64,000 bases of DNA from contig JAJDAO010000050.1 in NCBI GenBank assembly GCA_029261835.1, forward strand, positions 248,001 to 312,000. Direction: 5' to 3'. The DNA is from Deltaproteobacteria bacterium (GTDB lineage: Bacteria; Myxococcota_A; UBA9160; UBA4427). A model generated the notes under the pieces. It had not been told where the DNA came from. It ran no database searches and was given only the letters and a program-made list of their open reading frames with translations. This document shows positions 1-8,956 of the stretch, one piece after another (position 1 is the stretch's first letter; each line of letters opens with the position of its first letter). A program made the translations under genes and the position numbers.

Positions 1-1
1 C

Positions 2-517
2 GACGGAGCCGAGGCCCCGAGCCTGCCGGAGCCGCTGCGAAGACGAATCGCCGCCAGCGAGAACTGCCCTTGGCGCGAGCGCATCGTCTGGGGTGAGGTG
101 CACGATCCCAACGCCTTTGCGATGGGCGGTGTTGCGGGGCATGCCGGCCTCTTCTCTACCGCGGGTGACGTGATGAGCTTCGCTCAGGTCTTTCTCGACG
201 TGTGGCACGGTCGTAGCGACGCGCTGCCGGGTGAAGAGGTGCGTCGCTTCGCCGAGCGCCAGCACGATCCCGAGGGTTCCGATTGGGCCATCGGCTGGGA
301 TACGCCCTCCCGCACAGGCTCTTCATCGGGGCGATACTTCTCCGAGCGCTCCGTGGGGCACCTCGGCTTCACCGGTACCTCGCTCTGGATCGACCTCGAG
401 AAGGAGGCGATCGTCGTCATGCTCACCAATCGCACTCACCAGGTGGCCAAGCGCAGCCGCTTCGGCCTGCGGCCGAGGATCCACGATCTCATCATCGAGG
501 GCCTCACGGCCGGGTGA
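2..517 (+). CDS. Beta-lactamase-family serine hydrolase, C-terminal part
   Basis: Open from the window edge, so the N-terminus with the SxxK nucleophile lies outside. The visible 171 residues carry the late half of the class C beta-lactamase/penicillin-binding-protein-like fold: a stretch around HDPNAFAMGG-AGHAGLFST, then GHLGFTGT, the HxG motif that replaces KTG in EstB/PBP4*-like hydrolases. Such enzymes are often extracytoplasmic esterases or peptidases rather than true beta-lactamases, and the substrate cannot be told here. The stop is only 5 nt before mpl, so the two are probably co-transcribed, which would suit a role in cell-wall turnover (inference). Confidence 0.85.
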   Translation, partial: DGAEAPSLPEPLRRRIAASENCPWRERIVWGEVHDPNAFAMGGVAGHAGLFSTAGDVMSFAQVFLDVWHGRSDALPGEEVRRFAERQHDPEGSDWAIGWDTPSRTGSSSGRYFSERSVGHLGFTGTSLWIDLEKEAIVVMLTNRTHQVAKRSRFGLRPRIHDLIIEGLTAG

Positions 518-522
518 GGCGG

Positions 523-1950
523 ATGAACGAGCTACACCGCGTTCACTTCGTCGCCATCGGAGGGACGGGGATGGGGAGTCTGGCGGGCCTGCTCAAGGCT
601 CGCGGGTTGGTGGTGACGGGCTCGGATCGCGCCCTCTATCCGCCGATGAGCACGGCGCTCGCGCGCTGGGGTATCGAGGTCGACGAAGGCTTCCGGCCCG
701 AGAACGTGCTCGAACGGCAGCCCGATCTGGTCGTGATCGGCAACGCCGTGCGGCCGGATAATCCCGAGGCGCAGGCCGCTATTCGGGCCGGGCTGCCCTA
801 TCGCTCCTTCGCCGACGCGTTGTACGAGCTCGCGATCGCGGACAAGCACTGCATCGCTGTCAGCGGCACTCATGGCAAGACCACCACCACGGCCTTGTGC
901 GCCTTTCTTCTGAAGGCCACGGGTCGGGATCCGTCGTTCCTGGTCGGTGGCATCAGTCTCGATTTCGACGGCAGCTTCCGTGAAGCCGCGGGTGACCACT
1001 TCGTCGTGGAGGCGGACGAATACGACACCGCCTTCTTCGACAAGACACCCAAGTTCCTTCACTACCACCCGAGGACGTTGATCCTCACTTCAGTCGAGTT
1101 CGACCACGCGGATATCTACCGGGACCTGGCGCACGTGAAGTCGGCCTTTCGCGAACTCGTGGACACGATGCCCGCCGATGGCACTATCGTGGCGGCCTGG
1201 GACCACGACGGAGTACGCGAGGTGGTGTCGGACGCGCGCTGTCGCGTAGTTCGCTATGGCAGCGATGTCGGCGGGGCAGGGCTCGCGCATGACTGGCGCG
1301 CCAGCGATTTCGAGAGTGGACCGGAAGGCACACACTTTCTCGTCTCGTCCCCTGATGGGCAGTCGCTCGCCGTTCGCATGCCGATGTACGGACGATTCAA
1401 TGTCGAGAATACTCTGGCGGCCATCGCGGCTCTCGACGTCGTCGGTGTCTCGCCGGCGCAGTCCGTCGCCGCCCTGCCGGGCTTTCGCGGAGTGAAGCGG
1501 CGCCAGGAGGTGCGGGGCGAGGCGAGAGGCGTGACGGTGATCGACGACTTCGCGCATCATCCCACGGCGGTGGCGGGCTCGATCGAGGCGCTGCGTTCTC
1601 GCTATCCCGGTCGTCGACTCGTTGCGGTCTTCGAGCCTCGAAGCAACACCAGCCGGCGCAGAGTTTTTCAGCGTCAGTACGCCGCCGCGCTCGCAGCCGC
1701 CGATCAGGTGGTGGCGTTGGAGGTACCCGATGAGCCGATCTACAGCGCGACCGGCGACGTGAGCGAGCGCTTCTCCTCTGCCGAGCTCGGCTGCTCCCTG
1801 GCAGAGCGCGATGTTGCGGTCACGATCTTCGCGTCGGTCGACGAGATCGTCGAATACCTGGCAGCGGAGAGTCGGACGGGTGACGTCGTGCTCGTAATGA
1901 GCAACGGCGCCTTTGGCAATATCTGGGAGAAGCTGCTGGCCGCGCTATAG
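523..1950 (+). CDS. mpl: UDP-N-acetylmuramate:L-Ala-gamma-D-Glu-meso-DAP ligase
   Basis: A 475-residue Mur-ligase-family enzyme that re-attaches the recycled murein tripeptide to UDP-MurNAc in the cytoplasm. The N-terminal Rossmann loop reads AIGGTGMGSLAGLL. The ATP-binding P-loop is SGTHGKTTTT. The EADEYDTAFFDK stretch is typical of Mpl rather than MurC. The C-terminal domain contains DDFAHHPTA and FEPRSNTSRR. The ATG follows GAGGCGG and gives the family's usual N-terminus (MNELHRVHF). A longer reading frame starts upstream but would overlap the hydrolase gene, so it is rejected. Implies a meso-DAP peptidoglycan and a recycling pathway. Confidence 0.95.
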   Translation: MNELHRVHFVAIGGTGMGSLAGLLKARGLVVTGSDRALYPPMSTALARWGIEVDEGFRPENVLERQPDLVVIGNAVRPDNPEAQAAIRAGLPYRSFADALYELAIADKHCIAVSGTHGKTTTTALCAFLLKATGRDPSFLVGGISLDFDGSFREAAGDHFVVEADEYDTAFFDKTPKFLHYHPRTLILTSVEFDHADIYRDLAHVKSAFRELVDTMPADGTIVAAWDHDGVREVVSDARCRVVRYGSDVGGAGLAHDWRASDFESGPEGTHFLVSSPDGQSLAVRMPMYGRFNVENTLAAIAALDVVGVSPAQSVAALPGFRGVKRRQEVRGEARGVTVIDDFAHHPTAVAGSIEALRSRYPGRRLVAVFEPRSNTSRRRVFQRQYAAALAAADQVVALEVPDEPIYSATGDVSERFSSAELGCSLAERDVAVTIFASVDEIVEYLAAESRTGDVVLVMSNGAFGNIWEKLLAAL

Positions 1951-1965
1951 CGAGACGGCGCTGCG

Positions 1966-2358
1966 TTACCTCCAGAAGTCGCCCACAGCCTGGGGCTCGA
2001 TCGGGAGTGCCCAGACTTCGGCGATGCGGCGCTCTTCGAAGCGGCCGAGCAGCACCTGATCAAACTCGAGCAGACGATTCCCGCGCTTGGTCGAGACGCT
2101 GCACACCAGCGCCGCGTAGCCGTTTCCGACCAGCACATCCTTGAGCTCGGTGTTGTATGTTTGCCCCGACTCGCCCACCTGGGCGAGGTACTCGAGAACG
2201 GCCTCGTGTCCGACGTGATCGCCGCGCCAGGGGGTTTCCGCAGTCACGTGCCAGACGATGTCTTCAGCCCAGAGTTCCTTGAGGGTTGCGACGTCACTCT
2301 GCGCCGCGGCCTGCCAGGCTTGCCGCAACAACAGCGCGTGGGGATGCTCAGTCAGCAT
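1966..2358 (-). CDS. SnoaL-like / NTF2-fold protein
   Basis: A 130-residue protein of the SnoaL/NTF2-like alpha+beta fold. It has a helical N-terminus (ALLLRQAWQAAAQSD), then LKELWAEDIVWHV and the H-x-G-H-E-A-V-LEYLA segment common to ketosteroid-isomerase-like small proteins. Members include isomerases, dehydratases and proteins of unknown role, so no reaction is assigned. The start is set by an ATG preceded by GGAG at good spacing. A much longer frame upstream on the same strand is low-complexity arginine-rich sequence and is not credible. Its 3' end faces mpl with a 15-nt gap. Confidence 0.8.
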   Translation of the reverse strand: MLTEHPHALLLRQAWQAAAQSDVATLKELWAEDIVWHVTAETPWRGDHVGHEAVLEYLAQVGESGQTYNTELKDVLVGNGYAALVCSVSTKRGNRLLEFDQVLLGRFEERRIAEVWALPIEPQAVGDFWR

Positions 2359-2561
2359 GCTTGCTCCGGATTCTCCACGGGCGCGTTCGGGATCTCGGGA
2401 ACAGTGGGCGGTCATCATACAACGGGTGAGCGATGAGGGGGGCGCAAAAATTGCCGTGTGCCCCGGATGTTCCTGGGAATGAGTGCGCGCCGTGAGGGGC
2501 GCTGCGGCCGATGCTCGGGCGGGGAGTCGGGCGTTTCGGATCGGCGACTGAGGAATTGAAC

Positions 2562-3317
2562 GTGAAGGCGGCCGAGCTCTACACCGACTGCGATTGGCTG
2601 GGGCTTCACGTTGACGCGCTCTTCGCGAGCGATGCGCGAGGTCGCCTGCTGGTTCGGCGCGAACCGGGTCGCGCACCGGCACCGCGCTTCTACCTCGGAC
2701 GCACCGTTCACGGGAACCTGTGGCGAATCCGCGCGGACGAGCCCACGGAAGCCGTACGGCGCCTTTCCCGTCTGGCGGGCCGCGAGCCGGCGCTGCCACG
2801 GACGTCGTCGCGGCCGCCGCCGCCGGAGCGGAGCGAGTCCATTCGCCGGCTGCTGTCGGAGCGGGTCGCCGTCGCGCAGGCGTGGCGAGGACCGGTCTAT
2901 CGCTTCTCCGATTCCGCGCGACGACTGGCGATATGGCGGCAGCAAGCGGTGGGAACGCGGTCGATCGAGCCGGACGACAGTGCCGCGGTGGCGCTCCTGC
3001 GGGCGGACTTCCCGCAGCTGGCGGACGCACTTGGAAGCGGTCGTCTATGCCGTGCTGTGATCGAAGACGGCCGCGCCCGCTCGGTCTGCCTCAGCCGCTG
3101 CGGCGATGCCTCGCTCGGGCACGAGGCGGTCGTCGTTACCCTCGAAGAGGAGCGCGAAAGGGGCCTGGCCGCTCGCTGCCTGGCCGCCTGGGCACTCGCC
3201 GTGATCGAGCGGGGCGCCATCCCGCTCTATAGCACCAGCTGGCAGAGCCACACCTCACAGGCTGTTGCGCACAAGCTCGAGCTCGAGATCTACGGCGAAA
3301 ACTTGTACTTCGAATAG
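2562..3317 (+). CDS. GNAT-family N-acetyltransferase
   Basis: A protein of about 251 residues. The C-terminal third matches the GNAT/FR47 fold: VVVTLEEERERGLAARCLAAW supplies the beta4-alpha3 acetyl-CoA-binding part, and PLYSTSWQSHTSQAVAHKL is the late helix typical of family members. The first 150 residues are poorly conserved. The GTG start is chosen because GAGGAA lies 6 nt upstream; an ATG at 2511 would add 17 atypical residues. Acceptor substrate unknown. It faces the first glycosyltransferase gene, with a hairpin filling the 40-nt gap. Confidence 0.75.
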   Translation: MKAAELYTDCDWLGLHVDALFASDARGRLLVRREPGRAPAPRFYLGRTVHGNLWRIRADEPTEAVRRLSRLAGREPALPRTSSRPPPPERSESIRRLLSERVAVAQAWRGPVYRFSDSARRLAIWRQQAVGTRSIEPDDSAAVALLRADFPQLADALGSGRLCRAVIEDGRARSVCLSRCGDASLGHEAVVVTLEEERERGLAARCLAAWALAVIERGAIPLYSTSWQSHTSQAVAHKLELEIYGENLYFE

Positions 3318-3357
3318 GCTCGAGCTGTTCGAAGCACGCACGCGGGTGCGCTCGAGC
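3318..3357. terminator. Hairpin between convergent genes
   Basis: GCTCGAGC occurs at 3318-3325 and again at 3350-3357. The octamer is self-complementary, so the two copies can pair as an 8-bp stem around a 24-nt loop. It exactly fills the space between the stop codons of the acetyltransferase and the glycosyltransferase. There is no U-run, so a bidirectional terminator is likely but unproven. Confidence 0.4.
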
Positions 3358-4548
3358 TCAGCTCCCGCCAGCAGATCGCTCGGGCCAGAGCAGCCGCTCG
3401 TAAACGGCCCAGCTCTGCTCAGCGGTCCTTCGCCACGTCATCAGTTTGGTTCGCCGCCAGCCACGTTCCACCAGCTGTTTTCTGAGTGCGTCGTCGCGGG
3501 AGATCTCGAGCAGCCGGTCTGCGATCTGTTCCACCGACGTTCCATCGAAGTAGCTGGCAGCTTCGTTTGCCACCTCGCGGTAGGCCGGGTTGTCGCTGGC
3601 AACGACCGGACTGCCACTCGCCATCGCTTCGAGCAGGGTCATTCCGAACCCCTCGTAGAGAGAGGGAGCGACGGCAGCGGTCGCTCCGCGGTAGAGCTCA
3701 GGCAGCTCCTCGTCAGCTACATCGCTCAGCCAGAAGAAGCGGTCCCCCAAGCCGCGAGCGCGGAGGTCTCGCTCGATCTTCTCGAAGGTGTCCTCGTAGA
3801 GCGCCCGGCCGACGAACACGAGCCCCTCTGGAACCTTGTCCAAGATTCGGCACCAAGCCTCCGCGAGTCGTTGTTGGTTCTTCCGGTAGTAGTCGCTCCC
3901 CACGGAAATGAAGTAGCGATCCGGCAGCTCGCGACGCCTGGCGTATCGTGGTCGTGCGGCAGTCGCGGAGAAGAACTGCTGGTCCACGCCGAGGTGGACG
4001 ACCGTAATGTGTGAGTCTGGCAGACCGAGCTCTTGCGTTAGATCATGTTTTGTCGCGCTTGAATCAGCAATGACATGATCGACTCCCAGGAAGCGTTTCC
4101 TCTCCGAGACTCGACGTTTGCGCAGCCATCGAGGGCTCGAGGTCTTGCTGGGAAAGACAAGGGGAATCTGGTCGTGGCAGGTCGCCACAGTCAGGAAAGG
4201 TCGGCGAATGGGTAGGTGATTGGGGTCGATGGCGTGAAACAGGTCCACCTTCGCTCGCTTCATGCACCTACCCGCGCGTCGCCTTCGCATGCGCTGGTGA
4301 ACGCGCACAGGAATCTCCTCCCCGGGGTTCGCCGCCCAGGAGAGCGCGTCGCGTCCGGGGAGCGGCGGTTGGTCCGCTCGGGTAAGGGCGCAGAACTCGA
4401 CCTTCGAGTGATCGACACCGGGAAGCTCCAGCAGCTCGCGCAGCAGATGAGCTCCGTAGCGCGCAATGCCTCCGTGCCGATCCATCATCTCGAAAGGCGT
4501 CAGATCGATGCAGACGCGTTTCTTGGTCTCCGATCTAAGAAATCGCAT
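3358..4548 (-). CDS. GT4-family glycosyltransferase
   Basis: A 396-residue GT-B-fold glycosyltransferase. The N-terminal acceptor domain starts MRFLRSETKKRVCIDLTPFE and includes HGGIARYG. The C-terminal nucleotide-sugar domain carries YFISVGSDYYRKN, VFVGRA and the family 4 E-x7-E signature in SLYEGFGMTLLEAMASG. It is predicted to be cytoplasmic, adding one sugar to a lipid-linked surface polysaccharide. It is the most 3' gene of the minus-strand polysaccharide cluster and is separated from the next glycosyltransferase by 355 nt that hold an IS3-type relic. Sugar donor and acceptor cannot be read from the sequence. Confidence 0.9.
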   Translation of the reverse strand: MRFLRSETKKRVCIDLTPFEMMDRHGGIARYGAHLLRELLELPGVDHSKVEFCALTRADQPPLPGRDALSWAANPGEEIPVRVHQRMRRRRAGRCMKRAKVDLFHAIDPNHLPIRRPFLTVATCHDQIPLVFPSKTSSPRWLRKRRVSERKRFLGVDHVIADSSATKHDLTQELGLPDSHITVVHLGVDQQFFSATAARPRYARRRELPDRYFISVGSDYYRKNQQRLAEAWCRILDKVPEGLVFVGRALYEDTFEKIERDLRARGLGDRFFWLSDVADEELPELYRGATAAVAPSLYEGFGMTLLEAMASGSPVVASDNPAYREVANEAASYFDGTSVEQIADRLLEISRDDALRKQLVERGWRRTKLMTWRRTAEQSWAVYERLLWPERSAGGS

Positions 4549-4765
4549 AGGTCTCTGAACTACTCCTTGAAGAGTTACGGCTCCCTGATCGTGGTGTCAC
4601 GCTGGCAGCACCCCTTCTCGGCGTTGAATCAGCACGGATCGCGACTGCTGCACCGCCACCTGACTTGAATATGCCAAACATTTCACATTTCCCGTTCATG
4701 AAAGCGGCTTTCCCGCCCCGTGCGGAACCATCAGAGAAGGTTGCAGAACTGTTGCGATGACCTCA

Positions 4766-4915
4766 TGAGACCGCCCACGGAACCGTGGACACTTCGCAGA
4801 CCAGCATTGAGTGAGTCGGAGAAGTCCCATGAGCCACCGGCGATTCGCGCCCGAATTCAAGGACGAAGCCGTCCGCCACGGGCCGGAAGGCGGCGCACAC
4901 TCCTCAGCCAAGGTG
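4766..4915 (+). mobile_element. Relic of an IS3-family insertion sequence (left end and start of orfA)
   Basis: A reading frame from 4829 begins MSHRRFAPEFKDEAVR, which closely matches the first helix of IS3-family OrfA transposase subunits (usual form M-S-x-R-R-F-T-P-E-F-K-x-E-A-V). Similarity fades after about 29 codons. Upstream, 4766-4793 has the look of an IS3-type terminus (tgagaccgcccacgg, then accgtggacac) at the expected distance from orfA. No orfB, right end or target duplication is present, so this is a dead fragment. It lies convergent to the next glycosyltransferase gene and reaches its stop codon at 4904. Confidence 0.65.
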
Positions 4916-6121
4916 CGTACTGTCCCTACCGCGCTCACGCACCCGATCGGCGGCTGCCGCGAGCTGCGCGGCGACGCACGCGAGGTTGAACTTGCTTCGC
5001 ACGTCGCAGCAGCCTCGCTCGGCGATCACCTTGAGCTCGTCGCGGTTCTCGAACGCGTAGCGCATTGTGCGGCGAACCGCTCCGACTTCGACCTCTGCCC
5101 AGCGATGGCCGCTGTACAGCCCCCCGCGCTCCTCCTGGAGGCGAGGGTCGACCGGCTCCAGACGTCCCGTCGGGCGGATGAGGAGACTATTGCCGTCCGT
5201 CATGAACTGAGTGCTGCCGCTCCAATCGATCGTGGCGGCGGGCTTGCCCATCGCCATGGCCTCCATGCAGGGCATTCCCCAGCCGTTGGCCCGGTCGGTC
5301 GAGATGTATAGGTCACACGTATTGTAGAGGCGGCGCAGGTCGTCCTGGCAGAGCGGATCGGTGATCAAGGCGAGATGAGGTAGATCTTCGCGAGATAGAT
5401 TCACGCGATCACCAATCATGGAGTACAGCCGCTCGCGAACCGACTCGCTCTCGTTGCGGCCGATGAAGCTCGTCCGAATTACCAGTGAGACGTTATCGCG
5501 CTTCGTGAACTCACTCAGGTACGCCTCGAGCATCAGATCGAAGCCCTTTCTCCAGTCGAAGAAAGAGACGTACAGGAATGTGAAGTCGCGCAAACCTGGA
5601 ACGTCGAACGTGCCATCGATTGGCGCGAAATACGAGGTGTCGACCGCGTAGGGAACCACGTCGAGCTTCTCTCGGGAGACTCCGCTGTCGATAAAGGTTC
5701 CCCGATTGAACTCCGAGGGGACCCAGATCGCATCCATCGCATTGCAGAGCGAGACCCAGTGCTCCGGGATGCGGTCCGTCTCGAAGATCGTTACTCCCAC
5801 GCGTGCGATCGCATCGGGTACGGAGATGTTCGTGTACTCGTCCGGCACGTAGTGAATGATCGCCACCGGGTTCGGTCCGGCGTTGCCCTTGGTCAGCCGA
5901 CGCAATCGCTCATACACGTCTCGGGGTAGCAATTTGCGGTGAGTGATGCCGTGATTGACTACGCGCAACGGAACATCGAGTGCGTCGAGCCCAAGCACGT
6001 AGTTCCGGGACACATTCGCGTACCCCGCCACGTCGAAGACGGGACCGACCCATACGATTCCCGAGGGCAGCTCAGAGGCCATCCCCAGACGTGCGCTAAG
6101 CCTCGTCAACCATGAAGGCAT
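4904..6121 (-). CDS. GT4-family glycosyltransferase
   Basis: A 405-residue GT-B glycosyltransferase. It contains GIVWVGPVFDVAGYANVSRN near the N-terminus, YVPDEYTN, IWVPSEFNRG-F-DSGV, VVPYAVDT and FTFLYVSFFDWRKGFDLMLEAY. The C-terminal donor site includes YISTDRANGWGMPCMEAMAMGKP, with the second glutamate of the E-x7-E motif present but the first replaced. It lies 39 nt downstream of the DegT-family gene on the same strand. The last few residues (GRDSTHLG) run into the IS3 relic, so the native C-terminus may have been altered. Role: surface polysaccharide assembly (inference from cluster). Confidence 0.88.
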   Translation of the reverse strand: MPSWLTRLSARLGMASELPSGIVWVGPVFDVAGYANVSRNYVLGLDALDVPLRVVNHGITHRKLLPRDVYERLRRLTKGNAGPNPVAIIHYVPDEYTNISVPDAIARVGVTIFETDRIPEHWVSLCNAMDAIWVPSEFNRGTFIDSGVSREKLDVVPYAVDTSYFAPIDGTFDVPGLRDFTFLYVSFFDWRKGFDLMLEAYLSEFTKRDNVSLVIRTSFIGRNESESVRERLYSMIGDRVNLSREDLPHLALITDPLCQDDLRRLYNTCDLYISTDRANGWGMPCMEAMAMGKPAATIDWSGSTQFMTDGNSLLIRPTGRLEPVDPRLQEERGGLYSGHRWAEVEVGAVRRTMRYAFENRDELKVIAERGCCDVRSKFNLACVAAQLAAAADRVRERGRDSTHLG

Positions 6122-6160
6122 TCGCGGATCGTCCCTCGCGTCCGATTCAACGAACCGGGC

Positions 6161-7381
6161 TCAATGATCCCGGAAGTATCGCCGCATGGTCTCGGCGACG
6201 AATTCCTGCTGCTCCTGGCTGAGGCCCTGGTGGCAGCCGATGTAGAAGCCGGACTGGTTGAGGAAACGGGCGACGGGGTATTTGGATTCGAGATCGCCGT
6301 AGAGATCGACGTAGAACGGCTGATTGATGACCGGCATCAGGGGACGAGTCTCGATTCCATTGGACTCCAGGAAGTTGACCAGGGGCTCCTTTTGGCCGCC
6401 CTTCACCACCAGCGGGAACAGCATGAACATGTGGTCACGGTCCTCGGGGACGAAGGGCAGCTGGAGATGATCTTCCAGATCGGCGAGTGCCTCGATGTAG
6501 TAATGCGCATTGGCTTGTCGAGTCTTGATGATGTAGTCCCGATCCTCCAGCTGTGCCAACCCAATGGCGGCTTCCATCTCCGTCGCGCGGAAGTTGTGCC
6601 CAAGCCTCACGAAGGAGAACCGCTTGGCCACGACCTCTGCGAGCTGCTCTTCAGCGATGTCCTTGTCGTCATCGATGCTGATGTAGATCGCATCTCGACC
6701 GTGATTCATCATGCTCTTCATCACGACGGCTAGATCTGGGTCATTAGTCGTCGCAAACCCCCCGATTCCCGCAACGATAAAGTGTGCCACGTAGGTCGAG
6801 AAGCAGCCGACGTCGCCTATCGAACCCACGCTTCGGCCTCTGTAGCTAGCGAACATGGTCTCACAGGAGTCCTCGATTACTCGCAGCTCGCAGCGGGAAG
6901 CGATGTCGAGAATGGGATCCATGTCGGCCGGCAGTCCCATCAAATGGACCGGCAGAATGGCGCGGGTGCGCGGGGTGATTCTCTCCTCGATCAGCGACGG
7001 GTCCATGTTGTAGGTTCTCGGGTCGACGTCGACGAAGATGGGCTTCATGCCGTTGTGGAGAACCACATTGGCCGTGGCGACGAAGGTCGTGGCAGGTACC
7101 AGGATTTCGTCACCATCCTGCCACCCATGCGTCTCCTTCAGCGCGGCAACGGCGAGCATGAGAGCGCTGGTGCCGCTGCTACAGAACAGGGCGTGGCCGC
7201 AGTTGTGGAGATCCGCGAACGCGCGCTCGAAAGATTGCGTGAAGCTTCCGTAGGACAAGCGATTGGAGTCGAGCACCTCGTTCAGATACGCCCGCTCTCT
7301 CCGGCCAATCTGGAGATCTCCAACGCCGATCTGTACGGAAGGGGTCGTGGAATGCTGATTGACTGTGCTGTCCCGGCTCAC
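6161..7381 (-). CDS. DegT/DnrJ/EryC1/StrS-family PLP enzyme with His replacing the catalytic Lys
   Basis: A 406-residue fold-type I sugar enzyme. PLP-pocket motifs are seen in order: CSSGTSALMLA (66-78), PATTFVATANVV (96-107), VIEDSCET (168-175, with the ring-contacting D171) and the region CFSTYVAHFIVAGIGG (193-208). In the aminotransferases of this family the last motif carries the Schiff-base lysine; here that position is H200. A histidine there is the known hallmark of the dehydrase branch (ColD, GDP-4-keto-6-deoxymannose 3-dehydrase; DdhC/AscC E1, CDP-sugar 3-dehydrase). The likely reaction is C3 deoxygenation of a nucleotide 4-keto-sugar. It sits between two glycosyltransferases, 39 nt ahead of one. 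No partner reductase or 4,6-dehydratase is in the window. Confidence 0.85.
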   Translation of the reverse strand: MSRDSTVNQHSTTPSVQIGVGDLQIGRRERAYLNEVLDSNRLSYGSFTQSFERAFADLHNCGHALFCSSGTSALMLAVAALKETHGWQDGDEILVPATTFVATANVVLHNGMKPIFVDVDPRTYNMDPSLIEERITPRTRAILPVHLMGLPADMDPILDIASRCELRVIEDSCETMFASYRGRSVGSIGDVGCFSTYVAHFIVAGIGGFATTNDPDLAVVMKSMMNHGRDAIYISIDDDKDIAEEQLAEVVAKRFSFVRLGHNFRATEMEAAIGLAQLEDRDYIIKTRQANAHYYIEALADLEDHLQLPFVPEDRDHMFMLFPLVVKGGQKEPLVNFLESNGIETRPLMPVINQPFYVDLYGDLESKYPVARFLNQSGFYIGCHQGLSQEQQEFVAETMRRYFRDH

Positions 7382-7738
7382 GCGTGACGCGCTCCTCGTG
7401 CTCGGATGGACAGAGGCGTGCGGTCGAAGAAGTCACTGGACCGCGCCTCGACGATCGCATACGGGTTCAGCAGCGTCAAACTAGCTGGATTGCGAGCGAC
7501 GGCGCGCCGTGCGGAAGAGGAACCCAGCTCGTGTTGTACCCGGGTCATCGGTTTGACAGGGTGATGGCCTCGAGCCGCCCGGCTGATCCGAAGCACAGTC
7601 GCGGAGCGCCATCGCGAACCGGAAGGCGCCAGCCGCCCGTACCCACGATGTCTCTCGGGCCGACCGTGGCCCTGCCCGGATCCCGCGACCCGACTCGAAT
7701 GCCGGCGCTCGTGGAGTCCCTCCCCGGCTCCCCCCGGC
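7382..7738. other. Gene-poor gap in the polysaccharide cluster
   Basis: I find no credible coding sequence. The short frames here lack ribosome binding sites and family features. The stretch may be decayed sequence or hold the promoter for the downstream DegT-family gene; no clear promoter hexamers were recognised. Confidence 0.5.
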
Positions 7739-8956
7739 TCACAGATTCCGGGGGAGCTGCCCGCCGAACACGATGCGTTCGAAGCGATCCAAAAAGTGAT
7801 CGAATGTGAAGCGGGCGTAGTAGCGGTCGCGACCGGCGGCGCCCATGTCATCGCAACGGGCCGGATCGCACCAGAGCTCGATGAGACGCTCGGCCATGTC
7901 GCGCGGATCCATGGGGTTCGCGTGCAGACCCGTCGCACCGTCCAGAACCGTCTCGGAGGGCCCGCCCATGTTGGACGTCAGCACGGCGCGCCCGTGGGCC
8001 ATCGCGTGAAGCGGTACGAGACCAAACGGCTCATCGATCACCGGATACGCGAGAAAGCTACAGGCTGCGATCAACGAGTTGAGGTCCGCGTCCGACATCC
8101 AATCCTCGAAACGAACCGCGTGCGTGATCCCCTTCTCCGCCGCGAGACAGCCGAAGCGGTCTCGATCGAGTCCCACGATCCGAAGACGCAGGTCCTTGGC
8201 CCCGAGTTCGTGCACCGCGATGCGAATCGCCTCGAGAAATCCATGCGCGTTCTTGTGAGCTACTGGAGAGGTAATCCAGGCCACGTACGCGCCATCGGTG
8301 CCGCGATTCTCCTCGGGGGGGATCGGCACGCCGAGGACACACGGAGCGACCGTCCGCCCGAACACCCGCTCTGCGTTTTTGGCGGTGAAGGCACTGTTTG
8401 CCAGGATCTGGTCGACTCTGCCGATGGATTCGTGGTCCAGCTGGCGATCGTCGATGAAGCGCGAGTTCGCCTCGTCTCGCTCGGCTGCTCGTTTCAGTGG
8501 TGCCAGTGACTTGGCTGCCCAGGGGTAGTCTTCGATCCGATCGACCGCCGCGGCCATTGTTGGCATGGTCTTGCGCCAGTAGAAGCGCGCGCTCGGTTCC
8601 TCGCAGTACCAGACGACACGCACCTCTGCCATTCGCCGAACGGCCATGGTGGCCCACAGAGCCGCTGGGGAATTGTGGGCCGCAATCAGATCGCATCCCT
8701 CGAGCGCGCGGCGGAGCTGACGGCTGACGCGGCTGTCGCTCGCGGCGCGCGTCCGGATACCTTCCCAGAGCCCGGGTTGCAGGGTCACGAGTGACACGCC
8801 GTCCCAGTCTGTGCGGTCCCAGCGCTCCGGGGAGAATCGCTGCGTTGCGACGACAACGTCAAACCCGCGCTGGGTCAGTCCTCGGGCCATCCACAGGACG
8901 ACATTCTCGGCTCCGCCGCGGTGATCCAACCTCGGATGTACAAGTCCGATTCTCAT
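7739..8956 (-). CDS. GT4-family glycosyltransferase
   Basis: A 405-residue GT-B enzyme. The N-terminus MRIGLVHPRLDHRGGAENVV is a textbook GT4 start with the glycine-rich acceptor loop. AYVAWITSPVAHKN is the linker to the donor domain. LRIVGLDRDRFG and FLAYPVIDEPFGLVPLHAMAHGRAVL hold the donor-binding E-x7-x region (E then H in place of the second glutamate). It lies between two gene-poor gaps but on the same strand as the other cluster genes. Acts on an undecaprenyl-linked or lipid-linked glycan in the cytoplasm (family knowledge); the sugar is unknown. Confidence 0.9.
   Translation of the reverse strand: MRIGLVHPRLDHRGGAENVVLWMARGLTQRGFDVVVATQRFSPERWDRTDWDGVSLVTLQPGLWEGIRTRAASDSRVSRQLRRALEGCDLIAAHNSPAALWATMAVRRMAEVRVVWYCEEPSARFYWRKTMPTMAAAVDRIEDYPWAAKSLAPLKRAAERDEANSRFIDDRQLDHESIGRVDQILANSAFTAKNAERVFGRTVAPCVLGVPIPPEENRGTDGAYVAWITSPVAHKNAHGFLEAIRIAVHELGAKDLRLRIVGLDRDRFGCLAAEKGITHAVRFEDWMSDADLNSLIAACSFLAYPVIDEPFGLVPLHAMAHGRAVLTSNMGGPSETVLDGATGLHANPMDPRDMAERLIELWCDPARCDDMGAAGRDRYYARFTFDHFLDRFERIVFGGQLPRNL

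Noticed and set aside
3300..3317. C-terminus ENLYFE of the acetyltransferase resembles the TEV protease site
   Set aside because: The sixth residue is Glu not Gln and the protein ends there; there is no vector sequence around it. Coincidence.
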